A DNA stretch of 64,000 nucleotides from Ditylenchus dipsaci. Lineage: Eukaryota > Nematoda > Chromadorea > Rhabditida > Anguinidae. The number at the start of each line of letters is the position of its first letter. Position 1 is the stretch's first letter. A model generated the notes under the pieces. It ran no database searches, was not told where the DNA came from, and saw nothing but the letters and a program-made list of their open reading frames with translations. Below are positions 11,601 through 20,661 of the stretch, one piece after another. The DNA is taken from assembly GCA_004194705.1 (NCBI GenBank), contig SADC01000367.1, positions 62,001-126,000 of the forward strand, in the 5' to 3' direction. The translations under genes and the position numbers were made by a program.

Positions 11601-14600
11601 TGGTCACTGGAACTGGGCAAAAAGAGTCTTTAATGCATGTATGATCAAGAGTACTTCTCGGAATCATGTCTAAGGTGAGTGAGTGCGCGCATCTCTAATC
11701 AACCAAGCCCCCTGCGCCCCTTCGGGGGCGCAGGGGGCTTGGTTGCTTGGGGTTGAGATGCGCACACCCACGTACCTTAGACACCAATCACTCGGAGTAA
11801 CTCTGGATGCATAAAAACAATATGCATACCAGAGTTTCTTTATGCGGTAGGCCCCAGCTAACAAAACTATGTTCAAATTCCATCTTTTTTGGTTTTTTTA
11901 AGATGTATAGGTACCCTTTTTGGTGTAATTACCTTGGGGGACCAAGGCAGTTGGTCAATCTTTGGTAACTAACTTTGTAGTGCGGAAATTGTTAGGAAAC
12001 AACTTTTTTTATCGTTTCTGGCGTATAAAATTACTTAGGAGACGTTTAAACCATATTTACAGTTAACCAAAAAGCCCCCCCCCCCCCAAGTGCACAAGTG
12101 CCTTTCTAATTTCTGTTTCCTTCAACCATTTTCTCTTGACGGGCAATTCATTTGGTGTATAATGTCAAAAATACGATTTTCGCTTGGTCCCTTTGTGGTC
12201 CTGGTCTGTGGGTGGCTACTAGATGGCTAAAACCGAAACCACAGGGGGACCAATCGAAAATCATACTTTTGACATTATACATTTAACAAAATTGCCCGTC
12301 AAGGGAAACGATTAGTGAAAACAGAAATTCGTTCTAGAAAAAGGTTATAGCCATCTTAAATACTGCGGATTTTTTAAAACACCCTGTATTTCAAAATTTA
12401 CTCATGATGAGGAATTGATAGAGGAAATATGAACGGTATGCTGCTAATCGATATAGATAACAAATAATTATTATCACTTTCACTGTAAAAAACATACTGT
12501 TGGAAAAAATAGGAATTTTTCATGAAATTTATAGCAAAATTATCAAGCCGGCGTCGGCGCTGCCATGAACGCCGGCGCTAGGGCATTTTTTCAAAAGAGG
12601 TCGGCGCCGGCGCTGGCGCCGGAGCCAAAATTTTTTAAGGGAGGCGCGGATATTCCATGCTAGGGCCGAATTTCTAATCTTGTTACATTTTCTCTTCCGA
12701 ATTCCGATTTTGTCTCTGAATTTCGATACTCCTTTCGATTTTTTTTTTCGACGCATCCCTGCTAATTGATTTGTACCCTCATTATTTAATCTGCTTACCT
12801 CCATTCACATTCAGTCGGTCACTTTCGATTTTGAGCTCTTTTTGCACAGAAACCACTTGTGCAGCAAAAGCTTCATTCACCTATAAAAATATTTATCTTT
12901 TTTTTTCATGCAGACAAATTTATGCTCTTAATTCACCTCCACCAAATCTACACTATCCAGAGAAACTCCAATCTTCTTGACCAATTGGCGAATAGCCTCT
13001 ACTGGTCCAATACCCATGATTGCAGGGTCACAACCCACTTGATGCCAACCCACTATTCTAGCTAAGGGCTCCAAGTGGTGTTTTTGCAGAGATTGCTCAT
13101 CGGCAACCACTAAAAGCTTCAGTTTTGCTATATTTCACAATTCAAGCTATGTTACCCAAAGCGGCTGCGCCATCACATATACCCGAAGCATTACCTGAAA
13201 TATAAAAGAAATATAGAAAGCTGTTTCTTTATTAATTTTTAAGATTAGAGAAAGCCATATGCGCAGGATTGACTAGAGCACGTAGAGAGAAACTTATATG
13301 TGTGTCTCTAACAGTCAAACAACACTAAATTCAAAATTCGCCGACTGAAAATTTCCCAATCTGTAAAGCGAGAAAACTTTGCTCGGAAAATTTTTCTAAC
13401 ATTTTCAATTCAATAACCTTAGAAACGGACTCAAGAAATTTTATCAATTGCAGAAAATGCAAAATCTAATGAACCATTTGAATCACAAGGGAAACAGGGC
13501 AAAAAGGAGGGTTCAGGGAAGGCTGGGTTGGTTGGTTGTTAGAGTCCTCACAAGCAAATCGTTTTAAAATATTAAACACTGACCCGCATTAACTAAGCCA
13601 TCTTTTTTAAAGACTGGTTTCAACTTGGCCAGGCTCTCCATAGTGGTTTCTCGAGGGTGCTCGTCAACCTGCAAATACTTCCAAGAGATTAAAAATTTTA
13701 TTTTTTCTATTATCTCACCTCAAAAACTTCCTCTCCTTTTTTAGACTTGAGCTTAATAGGCTCAATTTCTGCCTAAATATCGAATAATAAGTATTTATAT
13801 AAGTTAATTTGAATTTTATCCTGAATTCAAATAACCTTGAAGTAGCCAGCATTGTTAGCTGCAAATAGGACAAAAATTAAAAAAAGTGTTTAGAAAAGCT
13901 TACCTAAACGCCAGCGATTTTGCGATTTGAGAGCAAATTCGTCGGCTTCTTGACGAGTCACTTTGTATTTCTCGCCCAAGTTCTCAGCGGTCATACCCAT
14001 GGGAGTGTTTATTTGCCAGTCTGTGAGGCCTTGCCACAAAGAATCTTCAAACTAAATTTAAATTTATTAATATTATTTGATTTGAAAATTTTTTTTGATT
14101 ACCATCCGGCTAACCCTCCTCCCTACGAAATTTTTTTCAAGAGGATACTAAGGAGGGGCCAAAGTATATTATTTTTTTTGAACAAATTAGCTGCTCCAAC
14201 TAAGTGATAATCAAGGAACTTACTATTCAAAAAGAATTTTGGGTTTGAACCGTGCTCTCAGCTGTACTTTTCTTTTCTCCGAAAATTGTTAAAATATACC
14301 TTTTTAAAAATAGACTAAGCTTTTTTTTGGTGCAGAAAGACTTTTTTTTACTGCAAATCGACTTTTTTGGTGCAAATTGCGTAAATTTGCAGCAAAAAGT
14401 CTTTTTGCACCAAAAAAGCTGTGTCCTTTAAAAAATTAACTTTTTCTTTGAAAGCCCCTGGTTTTGTGGGATTTGTTGTTGTTTATAGAGGTGTTAAAAG
14501 TTGTTAGAATGTGTCCCAATTTTGTCAAAATCTTTCCCAAAAACTTTTCACAAAAATTTTTGTGAAAGATTTTGACAAAATTCGGTCACATTCTAACAAC

Positions 14601-16516
14601 TTTTAACACCTCTATAAACAACAACAAATCCCACATAATTTATAGGGTTTTGGCAAATTATGAATTGCCCAGCAGACAGGTCAACCAATCATAGTATTAT
14701 GAACAAAACTAACCGCCACATTTGTTCCTAGCGGTACTCCAAAACGAACACCTCGAACACTAAAAGGCGCTTGAGTCATAGACTCTGTGCCTCCGGCCAG
14801 AACCACGTGCGAATCTCCGGCCAGGATTTGCTAAAAAAAATCATTTTTCATTTTTAAACAAGCAACTTAAGTGCAGAGTCACCTGTGCCCCATAATAATA
14901 GCCTCAAATCCAGAACGCAAAGACGGTTGATAGTGACAGCAGGCACATGTTGTGGCAAACCAACTCGCAGACCAACATGTCTTAAGTATTTTGTTTTTTA
15001 AAAGGGACATTGCCACCTGTTTTGAATTGTCCCCCGCCAATTCAATTTTTTTCCTTCAGCTTCTGTACGGATTTTTCAGCTTGCTTTCTAACAAAACAAG
15101 TCCTAGAATTTAATTTTAGGTATAGTTATGTTAGAAACCAAGTTGAAAAATTCGTACGTACATCCAACGATAAAGAAAAAAAAATGAATTGGCGGGGACA
15201 ACCGCTGTCGGAGACGACAATGGCCTTTTAACAACGTCTATCAATACCTGGCCAAATAAGCAGCATCTTTGGAACTCTGGATCACATTGCCTAATCAAAA
15301 TACAGGTTTCTTTATAAATATAGACTAGTTTTTTTTTGTTTTCGACAGAAATTTGATGACAAGAGAATGTGTAAAACTCACCAAAAATGACATGGTCCAC
15401 ATGTTCAGGACTGATGGAAGCACCTTTAAATAAACTAATTGACACATTTTCAATTTTCTGATTCACAATTTCTTAAGTAAATTCTAAAAGAAGGCTTGCA
15501 AATTCTAAAAATTGTATGGGCCCAGCAGAACTTGACTATGAGCTGGTCCACTCTTATCATCATCTTTGAATTTTGAGTGAATTTCAAAGGTGTGTAATTT
15601 GGGTTTTATGTGCTACCTTTTTCATATATTTTGAAGCAGCGCCTATGGCCCAGACTCTGATTATTGAAAACACTCATAAGTGGGCATTTCGTGCATTTTG
15701 TGCACTTTTTGAATTTCATTCCTTTTTGAACTTTAAAGTTCACAATGAGTGTAGACCTGAGTGTGAGATTTGGCGTGTTTTTAACGCGGGAAGATCTGTA
15801 CTTTTTTATTCACTTTTCTGCTGGTACTATTTTGTAGCTAAGATTCAGGGCTTCAAAATGAGCTATTGACAAGCAACATCTGATTAAAAAAAGCGGGTTA
15901 AAAAATGCTTAGGTTCGCACTCGGGTCGACACTCCGAGTGTGGGACTGAGTGTGATCCTGAGTGCGAACCTAAGCATTTTTAACCCGATTTTTTTTTTAG
16001 ATGGTGCTTGTGAATGGCTCATTTCGAAGTCCCGAATCTTAGCTACAAAATGGTACCGACAGAAATCAAATTTTCAGTGAATAAGAAAAAAATATACAGC
16101 TCTTCCTGCGTTAAAAACACGTCAAACCTCACACTCAGTCCCACACTCATTGTGTGGGACATGCCTTAAGTTTCTTGGCTGTGTTGTTTGGCTTTTTTGA
16201 AACAAGCGTTTGACTGAGCCTGTCACAATTTACGCTTCGAATAAAAAAGCATGCAAAGAGCTGCTAGAAAATTAAAAGGCGCGAACTCAAAAAATGACAT
16301 AAATAGAGCTAGAGGACCGTACGACACCATTTTAGTGTTGGCTATTTCAAATTTGTAGCAAAGTTACAGTTTTAAACAATTTTTCGTTATAAAACAAATC
16401 CATTACTTTTAATAGCTGCTCTAGACGCAATCTCAGCCATATCAGTGGCAGAATGGTTTTTGAGTTTTCCTCCATAGGTGCCGAAAGCTGTACGTTTGGC
16501 ACCAACAATAAAATAC
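8666..16516 (-). CDS. ACAA2: 3-ketoacyl-CoA thiolase, ACAA2-like (first exon not found)
   Basis: Minus-strand exons in order of transcription: 16407-16516, 15382-15423, 15248-15290, 14883-14980, 14714-14830, 13904-14051, 13836-13858, 13719-13772, 13584-13668, 13156-13194, 12937-13109, 12799-12880, 9221-9247, 9109-9154, 8806-8857 and 8666-8695. Phases agree at every junction. The product catalyses the last step of beta-oxidation, splitting 3-ketoacyl-CoA with CoA, and ACAA2 is mitochondrial. Visible motifs are VGAKRTAFGTYGG at the N-terminus, the nucleophile cysteine in INRLC-GSGFEAI, the histidine in ALGHPLG, and the second cysteine in GSACIGGGQGIAM. Exons of 23, 27 and 30 nt are microexons. 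The exon 14883-14980 lacks two bases, one after the codon of the catalytic Cys (GG read as G) and one in a G run; both restore the family match. The start codon exon upstream of 16516 is not recognised. Confidence 0.92.
9700..9833 (+). repeat. CCCAACTGGCAGC minisatellite, block 1
   Basis: About nine tandem copies of a 13-base unit CCAACTGGCAGCC, with length variation in the C run. An inverted block of the same unit (GGCTGCCAGTTGG) lies at 10498-10614, so the two blocks bracket the hairpin at 9981-10224 as arms of a larger palindrome. Confidence 0.9.
9981..10224 (+). repeat. UUCG-hairpin family, copy 1
   Basis: Unit of about 240 bases. The left flank has GACTCTCTAAATGCAT, then GTGCGCGCATCTC, a C/G-rich stem around CCCTTCGTGGG, GAGATGCGCACAC on the return arm, and a right flank ending TTTATGCGGTAGGCCC. 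The central stem can fold over about 50 pairs including mismatches. Other copies: 11612-11857, 32757-32998, 53252-53512 and 55876-56126. Confidence 0.75.
10498..10614 (-). repeat. Minisatellite block 2, inverted copy
   Basis: About eight copies of GGGGGCTGCCAGTT, the reverse complement of the unit at 9700-9833. Expansion in both arms of one palindrome suggests that the arms were copied from one another. Confidence 0.88.
10845..11005. repeat. GCGCCGGCGCTG-rich block
   Basis: Irregular tandem of self-complementary GCGCCGGCGCTG units, a sharp GC island in AT-rich DNA. A related inverted block lies at 12543-12630. Together they frame the TA-flanked palindrome 11311-12386. Confidence 0.75.
11311..12386. 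mobile_element. TA-flanked nested palindrome, CAGGGTGTTTT ends
   Basis: The left end CAGGGTGTTTTGAGAAATCC and right end AAAACACCCTG are bordered by TA (11309-11310, 12387-12388). Inside is a second palindrome with arms at about 11395-11575 and 11930-12095, for example CTGCCTTGGTCCCCAAGG and CCTTGGGGGACCAAGGCAG. Its centre is a UUCG-hairpin copy (11612-11857). A third, shorter palindrome with CTTGACGGGCAA and TTGCCCGTCAAG lies at 12135-12303. Three or four inverted repeats are therefore stacked in 1.1 kb. Confidence 0.75.
11612..11857 (+). repeat. UUCG-hairpin family, copy 2
   Basis: The cleanest core of the family: GCGCCCCTTCGGGGGCGC, a perfect stem closed by a TTCG tetraloop, extended by GTGCGCGCATCTC and GAGATGCGCACAC arms. 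The flanks, GAGTCTTTAATGCATG and TTTATGCGGTAGGCCC, match copy 1. Confidence 0.8.
12543..12630. repeat. GC-rich block, inverted partner of 10845-11005
   Basis: Contains GCCGGCGTCGGCGCTGCC and GGCGCCGGCGCTGGCGCCGG. It lies about 150 bases before the next thiolase exon (12799). Confidence 0.6.
14328..14425. repeat. Short palindrome in thiolase intron
   Basis: The left arm GGTGCAGAAAGACTTTTTTT and right arm AAAAAGTCTTTTTGCACC pair across a centre near 14375. It lies just upstream of the stronger palindrome 14466-14634, in the intron between exons 14714-14830 and 13904-14051. Confidence 0.6.
14466..14634. repeat. Near-perfect 169-base palindrome
   Basis: The arms of about 80 bases run from GTGGGATTTGTTGTTGTTTA to its exact complement on the right, through GTGTTAAAAGTTGTTAGAAT, with only a few mismatches. 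The centre is CACAAAAATTTTTGTG. The high identity suggests recent formation or recent arm conversion. Confidence 0.85.
15002..15227. mobile_element. TTAA-flanked MITE (family A)
   Basis: Bordered by TTAA on both sides (14998-15001, 15228-15231). Ends AAGGGACATTGCC and GACAATGGCCTT; inner arms TTGTCCCCCGCCAATTCAA and its complement. The centre region has CTTGCTTTCTAACAAAAC and its partner GTTAGAAACCAAG. It sits in a thiolase intron. Confidence 0.75.
15741..16154. repeat. Palindrome with ACACTCAGTCCCACACTCA-like arms
   Basis: Left arm CACAATGAGTGTAGACCTGA, right arm CACTCAGTCCCACACTCATT. The centre is a strong hairpin around GGTTCGCACTCGGGTCGACA (15912) and its complement near 15960. Relatives of the two ends occur at 37279-37420 and 39290-39462, where they are 2 kb apart. 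Confidence 0.7.
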
Positions 16517-17269
16517 CTGAATTTTTTTTACCAGTCATCTTATTATGCATGCAAAATTTTTACCAGTTTTTGAGACTGCCGCCATTTTTTTTCGTTTTTG
16601 TTATAAGTTTTTTGAATCAGCTTTGACTTGACTACAATTATCTGAAAATCAAACGGTGTAGAAATAGTAGGATTGTTTGAGCAATACACCAATATAAATA
16701 AATTGATGAGATATAAAGAAAAGAGAATATCTGTTTGCAAATCTAGCACATTCAAAATATATTTCAACTGACGTTTTGCCACCGATTTCAAAACGCCTTT
16801 AAGTAAAAGTGGAAAAACAGCTTTTGAAATTTTTCGTGGAAGTTGTCTATCCGTTTGGAAGATGTTTCAAACACAATTTATGTTTCATAGATTTATGGGT
16901 AGAAAAGTAAAACAAATAAAAAGAGATAAAAAAGCACTGGATTTTTTCTTTTTAAATAACTTTTTTTCGCAATATATAGTCCATAGTTCAAGTATTATGA
17001 AAGTGTTTGTTGTGAGTAATTTGTAACTTATAAACAAAGAGATGCATAAAATTTTTAAAATCAATAAATGTAGTAATTGTAGTCCTTTGAAATTTCAAGC
17101 GATTGAAATTTTAAATTCATAAAAATGACAATTGAAATCCCTTTACGAAGTGGAATAACCCTCAACCCTTCTCCTTATTATCTTTTCAATAAGTAATTAG
17201 AAAAAGAGCTTCAATCTAAAATTTTAACAAAAAAAAACAATTTGACTTTTCTGTTTTTAACTGTAATAC

Positions 17270-17400
17270 AGTCAACACTCCATATAACGGCAACACTAGG
17301 ACCAAACGAAGGCGCCTATTTGGGGTACGTATCGTTTCCCCGAAAAGTATCATTTCCCCGAAAAATCATTTCCCGAATTGTTTGTTTCCCCGAAAATATT
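17270..17400. repeat. Fragment of a TA-element end and a TTTCCCCGAAAA tandem
   Basis: ACAGTCAACACTCCATATAA at 17268 resembles the ends of the MITEs at 22241 and 48935 but has no facing partner. It is followed by four spaced copies of TTTCCCCGAAAA at 17335-17395. Confidence 0.45.
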
Positions 17401-17469
17401 TATAATTTGAATAAATTTGTGTTATGAACAGAATCTTGTTAAACGAATAAATCTCGATCGATTAACGTA

Positions 17470-17850
17470 TACCGCCATCTCCGTGCCTTAATGACTGACT
17501 ATCCCTGTGAATTGATCCACCGATTTTGTAGCGTTACAGGTTCAAATCCAAGTAGAAGCAAAATTTAATTTTTTCTTGACAAAAAATTTAGAAGACTAGG
17601 ATGATTAGCAAACCACGTGGTACCTTTTCTGAACAGGTATCCATCTTCAGAATCTGAAATTTTTGATTTAGCTGAAAATTATTAAAAATCATCGTAACGT
17701 TTCCAGAATAGTGCCCTGAATATGATTTTATAATGCTAAAACAGCGAATTGACTTACAGGAACATCAGTTCTAAAGTATTTTCGTACCTCGCAGGGTATC
17801 CAGGTGGTAATTTGAAGGCAGTGATACTGAAAAGGTGGCACTGAGGCACT
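17470..17850 (+). repeat. SINE-like repeat, family 2
   Basis: The head contains a B-box-like GGTTCAAATCC (about 17549-17559). The body includes ACAGGAACATCAGTTCTAAA and GGGTATCCAGG. A diverged copy on the opposite strand lies at 26330-26720, where the same order is seen: B box, then AGGAGCCTCAGTTCTGGAGT, then GGGTATCCAGG. The tRNA ancestry is inferred from promoter boxes only. Confidence 0.5.
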
Positions 17851-17852
17851 TG

Positions 17853-18070
17853 ATTAAATTTTTTTACGTTTTAAGTTCCAAAACTTGTTTTCTGCATTAA
17901 TTTGAGCATTCTTAAGATGGTTTGACAGTAGTAAATTTACGTTTTGCAAGATTTACGAGAACTGTGAAAAATACCATCAAAACTTAGTTTTACTACCGTC
18001 AAATCATTTTTAGAATGCTCGAATTAGTGCAGAAAACAAACTTTAGAACTCAAAAACATAATTTTTTTTA
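17853..18070. repeat. Palindrome, TTCTGCATTAATTTGAGCAT arms
   Basis: The left arm runs from ATTAAATTTTTTTACG through TTTTCTGCATTAATTTGAGC. The right arm is its near-complement, ending AACATAATTTTTTTTATC. A half copy lies near 26164-26225. Confidence 0.65.
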
Positions 18071-18360
18071 TCTAAGTGGACGACCGAAAATTTGATATTA
18101 CCCTACGGGGCCCGAATGAGGGAGCCTAAATAAGTTTTACCCAAATCAGTAGTAACTCTTAACATACGCTGGCCTACCTCTCCATAATTAATTTGACCAT
18201 TTTGCATGAAAGCATCCATCCTGAAACCATAAATGTGAAATTGCAAGCTAATAAAAATCAGTGAAAAATCCGAAAAAGAAGGGAGCGGATCCTGAAAAGC
18301 AATATCCCCGAAATGAAATATATTTGACAATGAACTATTTCAAATTTGTTTTTAAATAGT

Positions 18361-18478
18361 GAGGATGAATTGTCCTGTTTTGACTAGTGAGGATGAATCG
18401 TACCGTTTTGACGAGTGAGGATGAATCGTCCCGTTTTCCCAAGTGAGGATGAATTGTCCCTGAGGATGAATCGTCACG
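18361..18478 (+). repeat. Minisatellite, about 31-base unit
   Basis: Four to five tandem units containing GAGGATGAATCGTCCCGTTTT, the last one shortened. It ends 20 bases before the target duplication of the hAT element at 18505. Confidence 0.8.
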
Positions 18479-18504
18479 TACCGGCATTAGCAGTGTAATT
18501 GCGG

Positions 18505-19283
18505 CAGGGTCCCAACCAAAATATCGAAATATCAGGCATGGACCTTCAAAAATCAGGCATTTGTAGTAAAAAATTTCGAAAAATCAGGCACGAGATCAAA
18601 AACAAGCCAAAGCCAAAAAACAAGCCAAAAATTCAAAAACATCGAAATTCTTTATTAAAACAATGAAAACAAACATTCAGTCACCAAAAGCATACTTTTC
18701 CACTCCTCTTGCCTTTTTCACCAACTCAGTATTTGCCAAAAAGTAATCGTAAGCATGAGAACAATCAAAATCAGAGTTACTTTTCACGCAAACAAATGAA
18801 TTAACTGTTTCAAAATAAAAGCCGTTTCTTTCATCTGTCCAAAGAGCTTTGGTGATCGAGAATACTGACTCACAGAACGAATTCGATGAAAAGCTACTTG
18901 CCAATTCTAGCTGATTGCTTGCCTGCTCTTGTTCACTGTTTGCGTTTTGCTTTCCTTTTTCACCGGTTCGCGATTTCTTCTGCTTTAATTCGAACAAGCT
19001 ATAAACGCGGTCCATTTGAGAGTTGGTAGATAAACTAAAAGCAGAAATATAGTAACCGTAAAGGCAGAAAATAGACAGAGAAGCAAGAACGGTTAAAGCA
19101 AAACAACACAAAACGTTAGACAAAAATTAAAAGTGGTGCGCAATGCGCAACAAAGATGTGGACAAAATTTTCGCTGCGGAAACAATTTTTTGAACTTTTT
19201 GCCTGATTTTTCAAACCGAAAAATCAGGAAGCGTGGTCAAAAATCAGGCAAAGCCTGATTTATCAGGCAAATTGGGACCCCTG
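18505..19283 (-). mobile_element. hAT element with 8-bp target duplication
   Basis: The element starts CAGGGTCCCAA and ends TTGGGACCCCTG, classic hAT termini, with identical 8-bp flanks AATTGCGG at 18497-18504 and 19284-19291. Subterminal repeats of AATCAGGCA and its complement TGCCTGATT crowd both ends, as expected for transposase binding sites. At 779 bases it is far shorter than a full hAT element (usually 2.5-5 kb). It keeps the 3' end of a transposase gene and is therefore an internally deleted, non-autonomous copy. Confidence 0.88.
18677..19123 (-). pseudogene. hAT transposase C-terminal fragment
   Basis: Open frame of 148 residues inside the hAT element. Residues 83-148 resemble the C-terminal dimerisation region of hAT/ZBED transposases: SVFSITKALWTDERNGFYFE, then VNSFVCVKSNSDFDCSHAYD, with F..L...T and KK following. 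The catalytic DDE part and the BED finger are absent. The first 35 residues are hydrophobic and probably do not belong to the original protein. Cells could still translate it, but no activity can be inferred. Confidence 0.7.
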
Positions 19284-19498
19284 AATTGCGGTAAGAAAAT
19301 AATATTATCCTTTGAAGAGCTTATACTTTTTGTCCCAAATTTCCTTTTTGTTTCAAATTTACTTCTTTTTGTCCCAGATGTTTCCTTTGTCCTTTTCTTG
19401 ATAATTTTCTGATATTTTTTCAAAGTGATAAAATCATTTTTGTAGCTCTGCGATTCTAGTTTCTAAGGGGGTATGATGTTGTGCATACATACAGTTGC

Positions 19499-19715
19499 GG
19501 ACAATTGATTGGCGTCAGCACATATGCTTTTCTATCTTGTTGATTTTGAACGTAAATATAAATGTTTTCGAAAAACCAAATACATGGTTTTGTGGAGCTC
19601 TTCAAAGGCTACAAATCTGTCATTACACTTTTCTAAAAAAAATAATTTTCTTGGTTGTTTTGGGCAACTTTTAAGAGCGTTGCATTTTTTTGCCCGACAA
19701 TTGATTGGCGTCAGA
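19499..19715. repeat. 19-base direct repeat pair
   Basis: GACAATTGATTGGCGTCAG occurs at 19499-19517 and again at 19697-19715, with about 180 bases between. The rest of 19292-19790 has no gene or other repeat apart from AACATAAC tandems near 19735-19765. Confidence 0.7.
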
Positions 19716-19794
19716 TAGTTTTATTGGATAATAACATAACAAACATAACAAACATAACAATTAACATCAACAATAGCTCGACAATGTAAGCCCT

Positions 19795-20250
19795 AAATCT
19801 TAGCTACAATTTGGTAGGTCAAACTCTTCTTTTTGATTATTTCGAGAAAAGTTATGACCATCAATAAAAACGTGTCGATTTCTAGTCAAAATCAAAGTAA
19901 ATGGAAGGAAAATGGTTGTTCGGTCGCATAAATACTGACTTTTCTTGAAAGTTTCAATATCGAAAGCTATGAATTAATGCACTATTTGAAAGCTTAATAC
20001 TTTTTCTACAAAATGACATATCAGGCTTTTTTTGAAAATTGCACAGGGCTGAGAAACGGATGGTTGAAGTTGAAAGAAGTCAAAAAACCTCTATTTTTGC
20101 CTTATTTTGGGACATTTTCACTTCTTTCAACTTTCAACCATCCGTTTCTCAGCCTGTGCAATTTTCAAAAAAAGCCTGATATGTCATTTTGCGAGCGAAA
20201 GTTGTCGCGTGGTTTATTGAAGAAAGGAAAAGCATTGTAACTTGCAAGCT
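19795..20250. repeat. Repeat family with GACATATCAGGC-type palindrome core
   Basis: The left part (CTTAGCTACAATTTGGTAGG, then AAAAGTTATGACCATCAA) recurs at 45690-45790 and 59270-59340. The core 20010-20190 is a near-perfect palindrome: AAAATGACATATCAGGCTTT against AAAGCCTGATATGTCATTTT, with GAAACGGATGGTTGAA arms. The 45.7 and 59.3 kb copies have the same plan but different core sequence. Confidence 0.75.
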
Positions 20251-20424
20251 TCCAGCTAAGAGATCAAAGAGAATTTCTAAAACATAGCTTTTCTAAAATA
20301 ATTTTATCTTATCAATAAAGCGCATATTGTAAATTAGAAAAGCGGAAATCTGTAAGGGAATGATTCTTTCTTTTTTTGGCCGAAAAGCCATACTCTTCGC
20401 ACATGAGCATGATTGAAGTCTTAG

Positions 20425-20597
20425 TTGGACCGCCGCCGGCGGCACCCTTCGGTTACCTTCGGCGGCCCCCGGCGGTGCCCGGCGGTCATATTTTTTTGAG
20501 ATGATTGTGCCGCTCTCATCTCAAAAATCTATGACCGCCAGGCACCGCCGGGAGGCCGCCGAAGGTAACCGAAGGGGTGCCGCCGGCGGCGGTCCAA
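20425..20597. repeat. GC-rich palindrome flanked by an 11-base direct repeat
   Basis: The arms of about 75 bases start TTGGACCGCCGCCGGCGGCA and end with the complement GGCGGCGGTCCAA. The centre is ATTTTTTTGAGATG facing CATCTCAAAAAT. ATGATTGAAGT lies on both sides (20409-20419 and 20600-20610), which may be a target duplication. The arms are very GC-rich against AT-rich flanks. Confidence 0.8.
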
Positions 20598-20661
20598 CTA
20601 TGATTGAAGTATTCTTTAATTTTTAACTTTTAGTGTTGCTTTGTTCGTAGTGTTTGTGCAA

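Larger units (their letters stand above)
9248..12798 (-). other. 3.55 kb thiolase intron filled with nested repeats
   Basis: This intron separates the NVNGG exon from the 27-nt AIALGHPLG exon, while other introns of the gene are mostly 40-700 bases. It holds two minisatellite blocks, two copies of the UUCG hairpin family, a TA-flanked nested palindrome and two GC-rich blocks, each listed separately. No foreign gene is visible within it. Confidence 0.85.

Noticed and set aside
18103..18330. Minus-strand exon MDAFMQNGQINYGE after a TTTCAG
   Set aside because: One plausible acceptor and donor but no partner exons or family match; too weak to list.
18361..18478. CRISPR-like array
   Set aside because: Tandem units without unique spacers, in a eukaryotic context.
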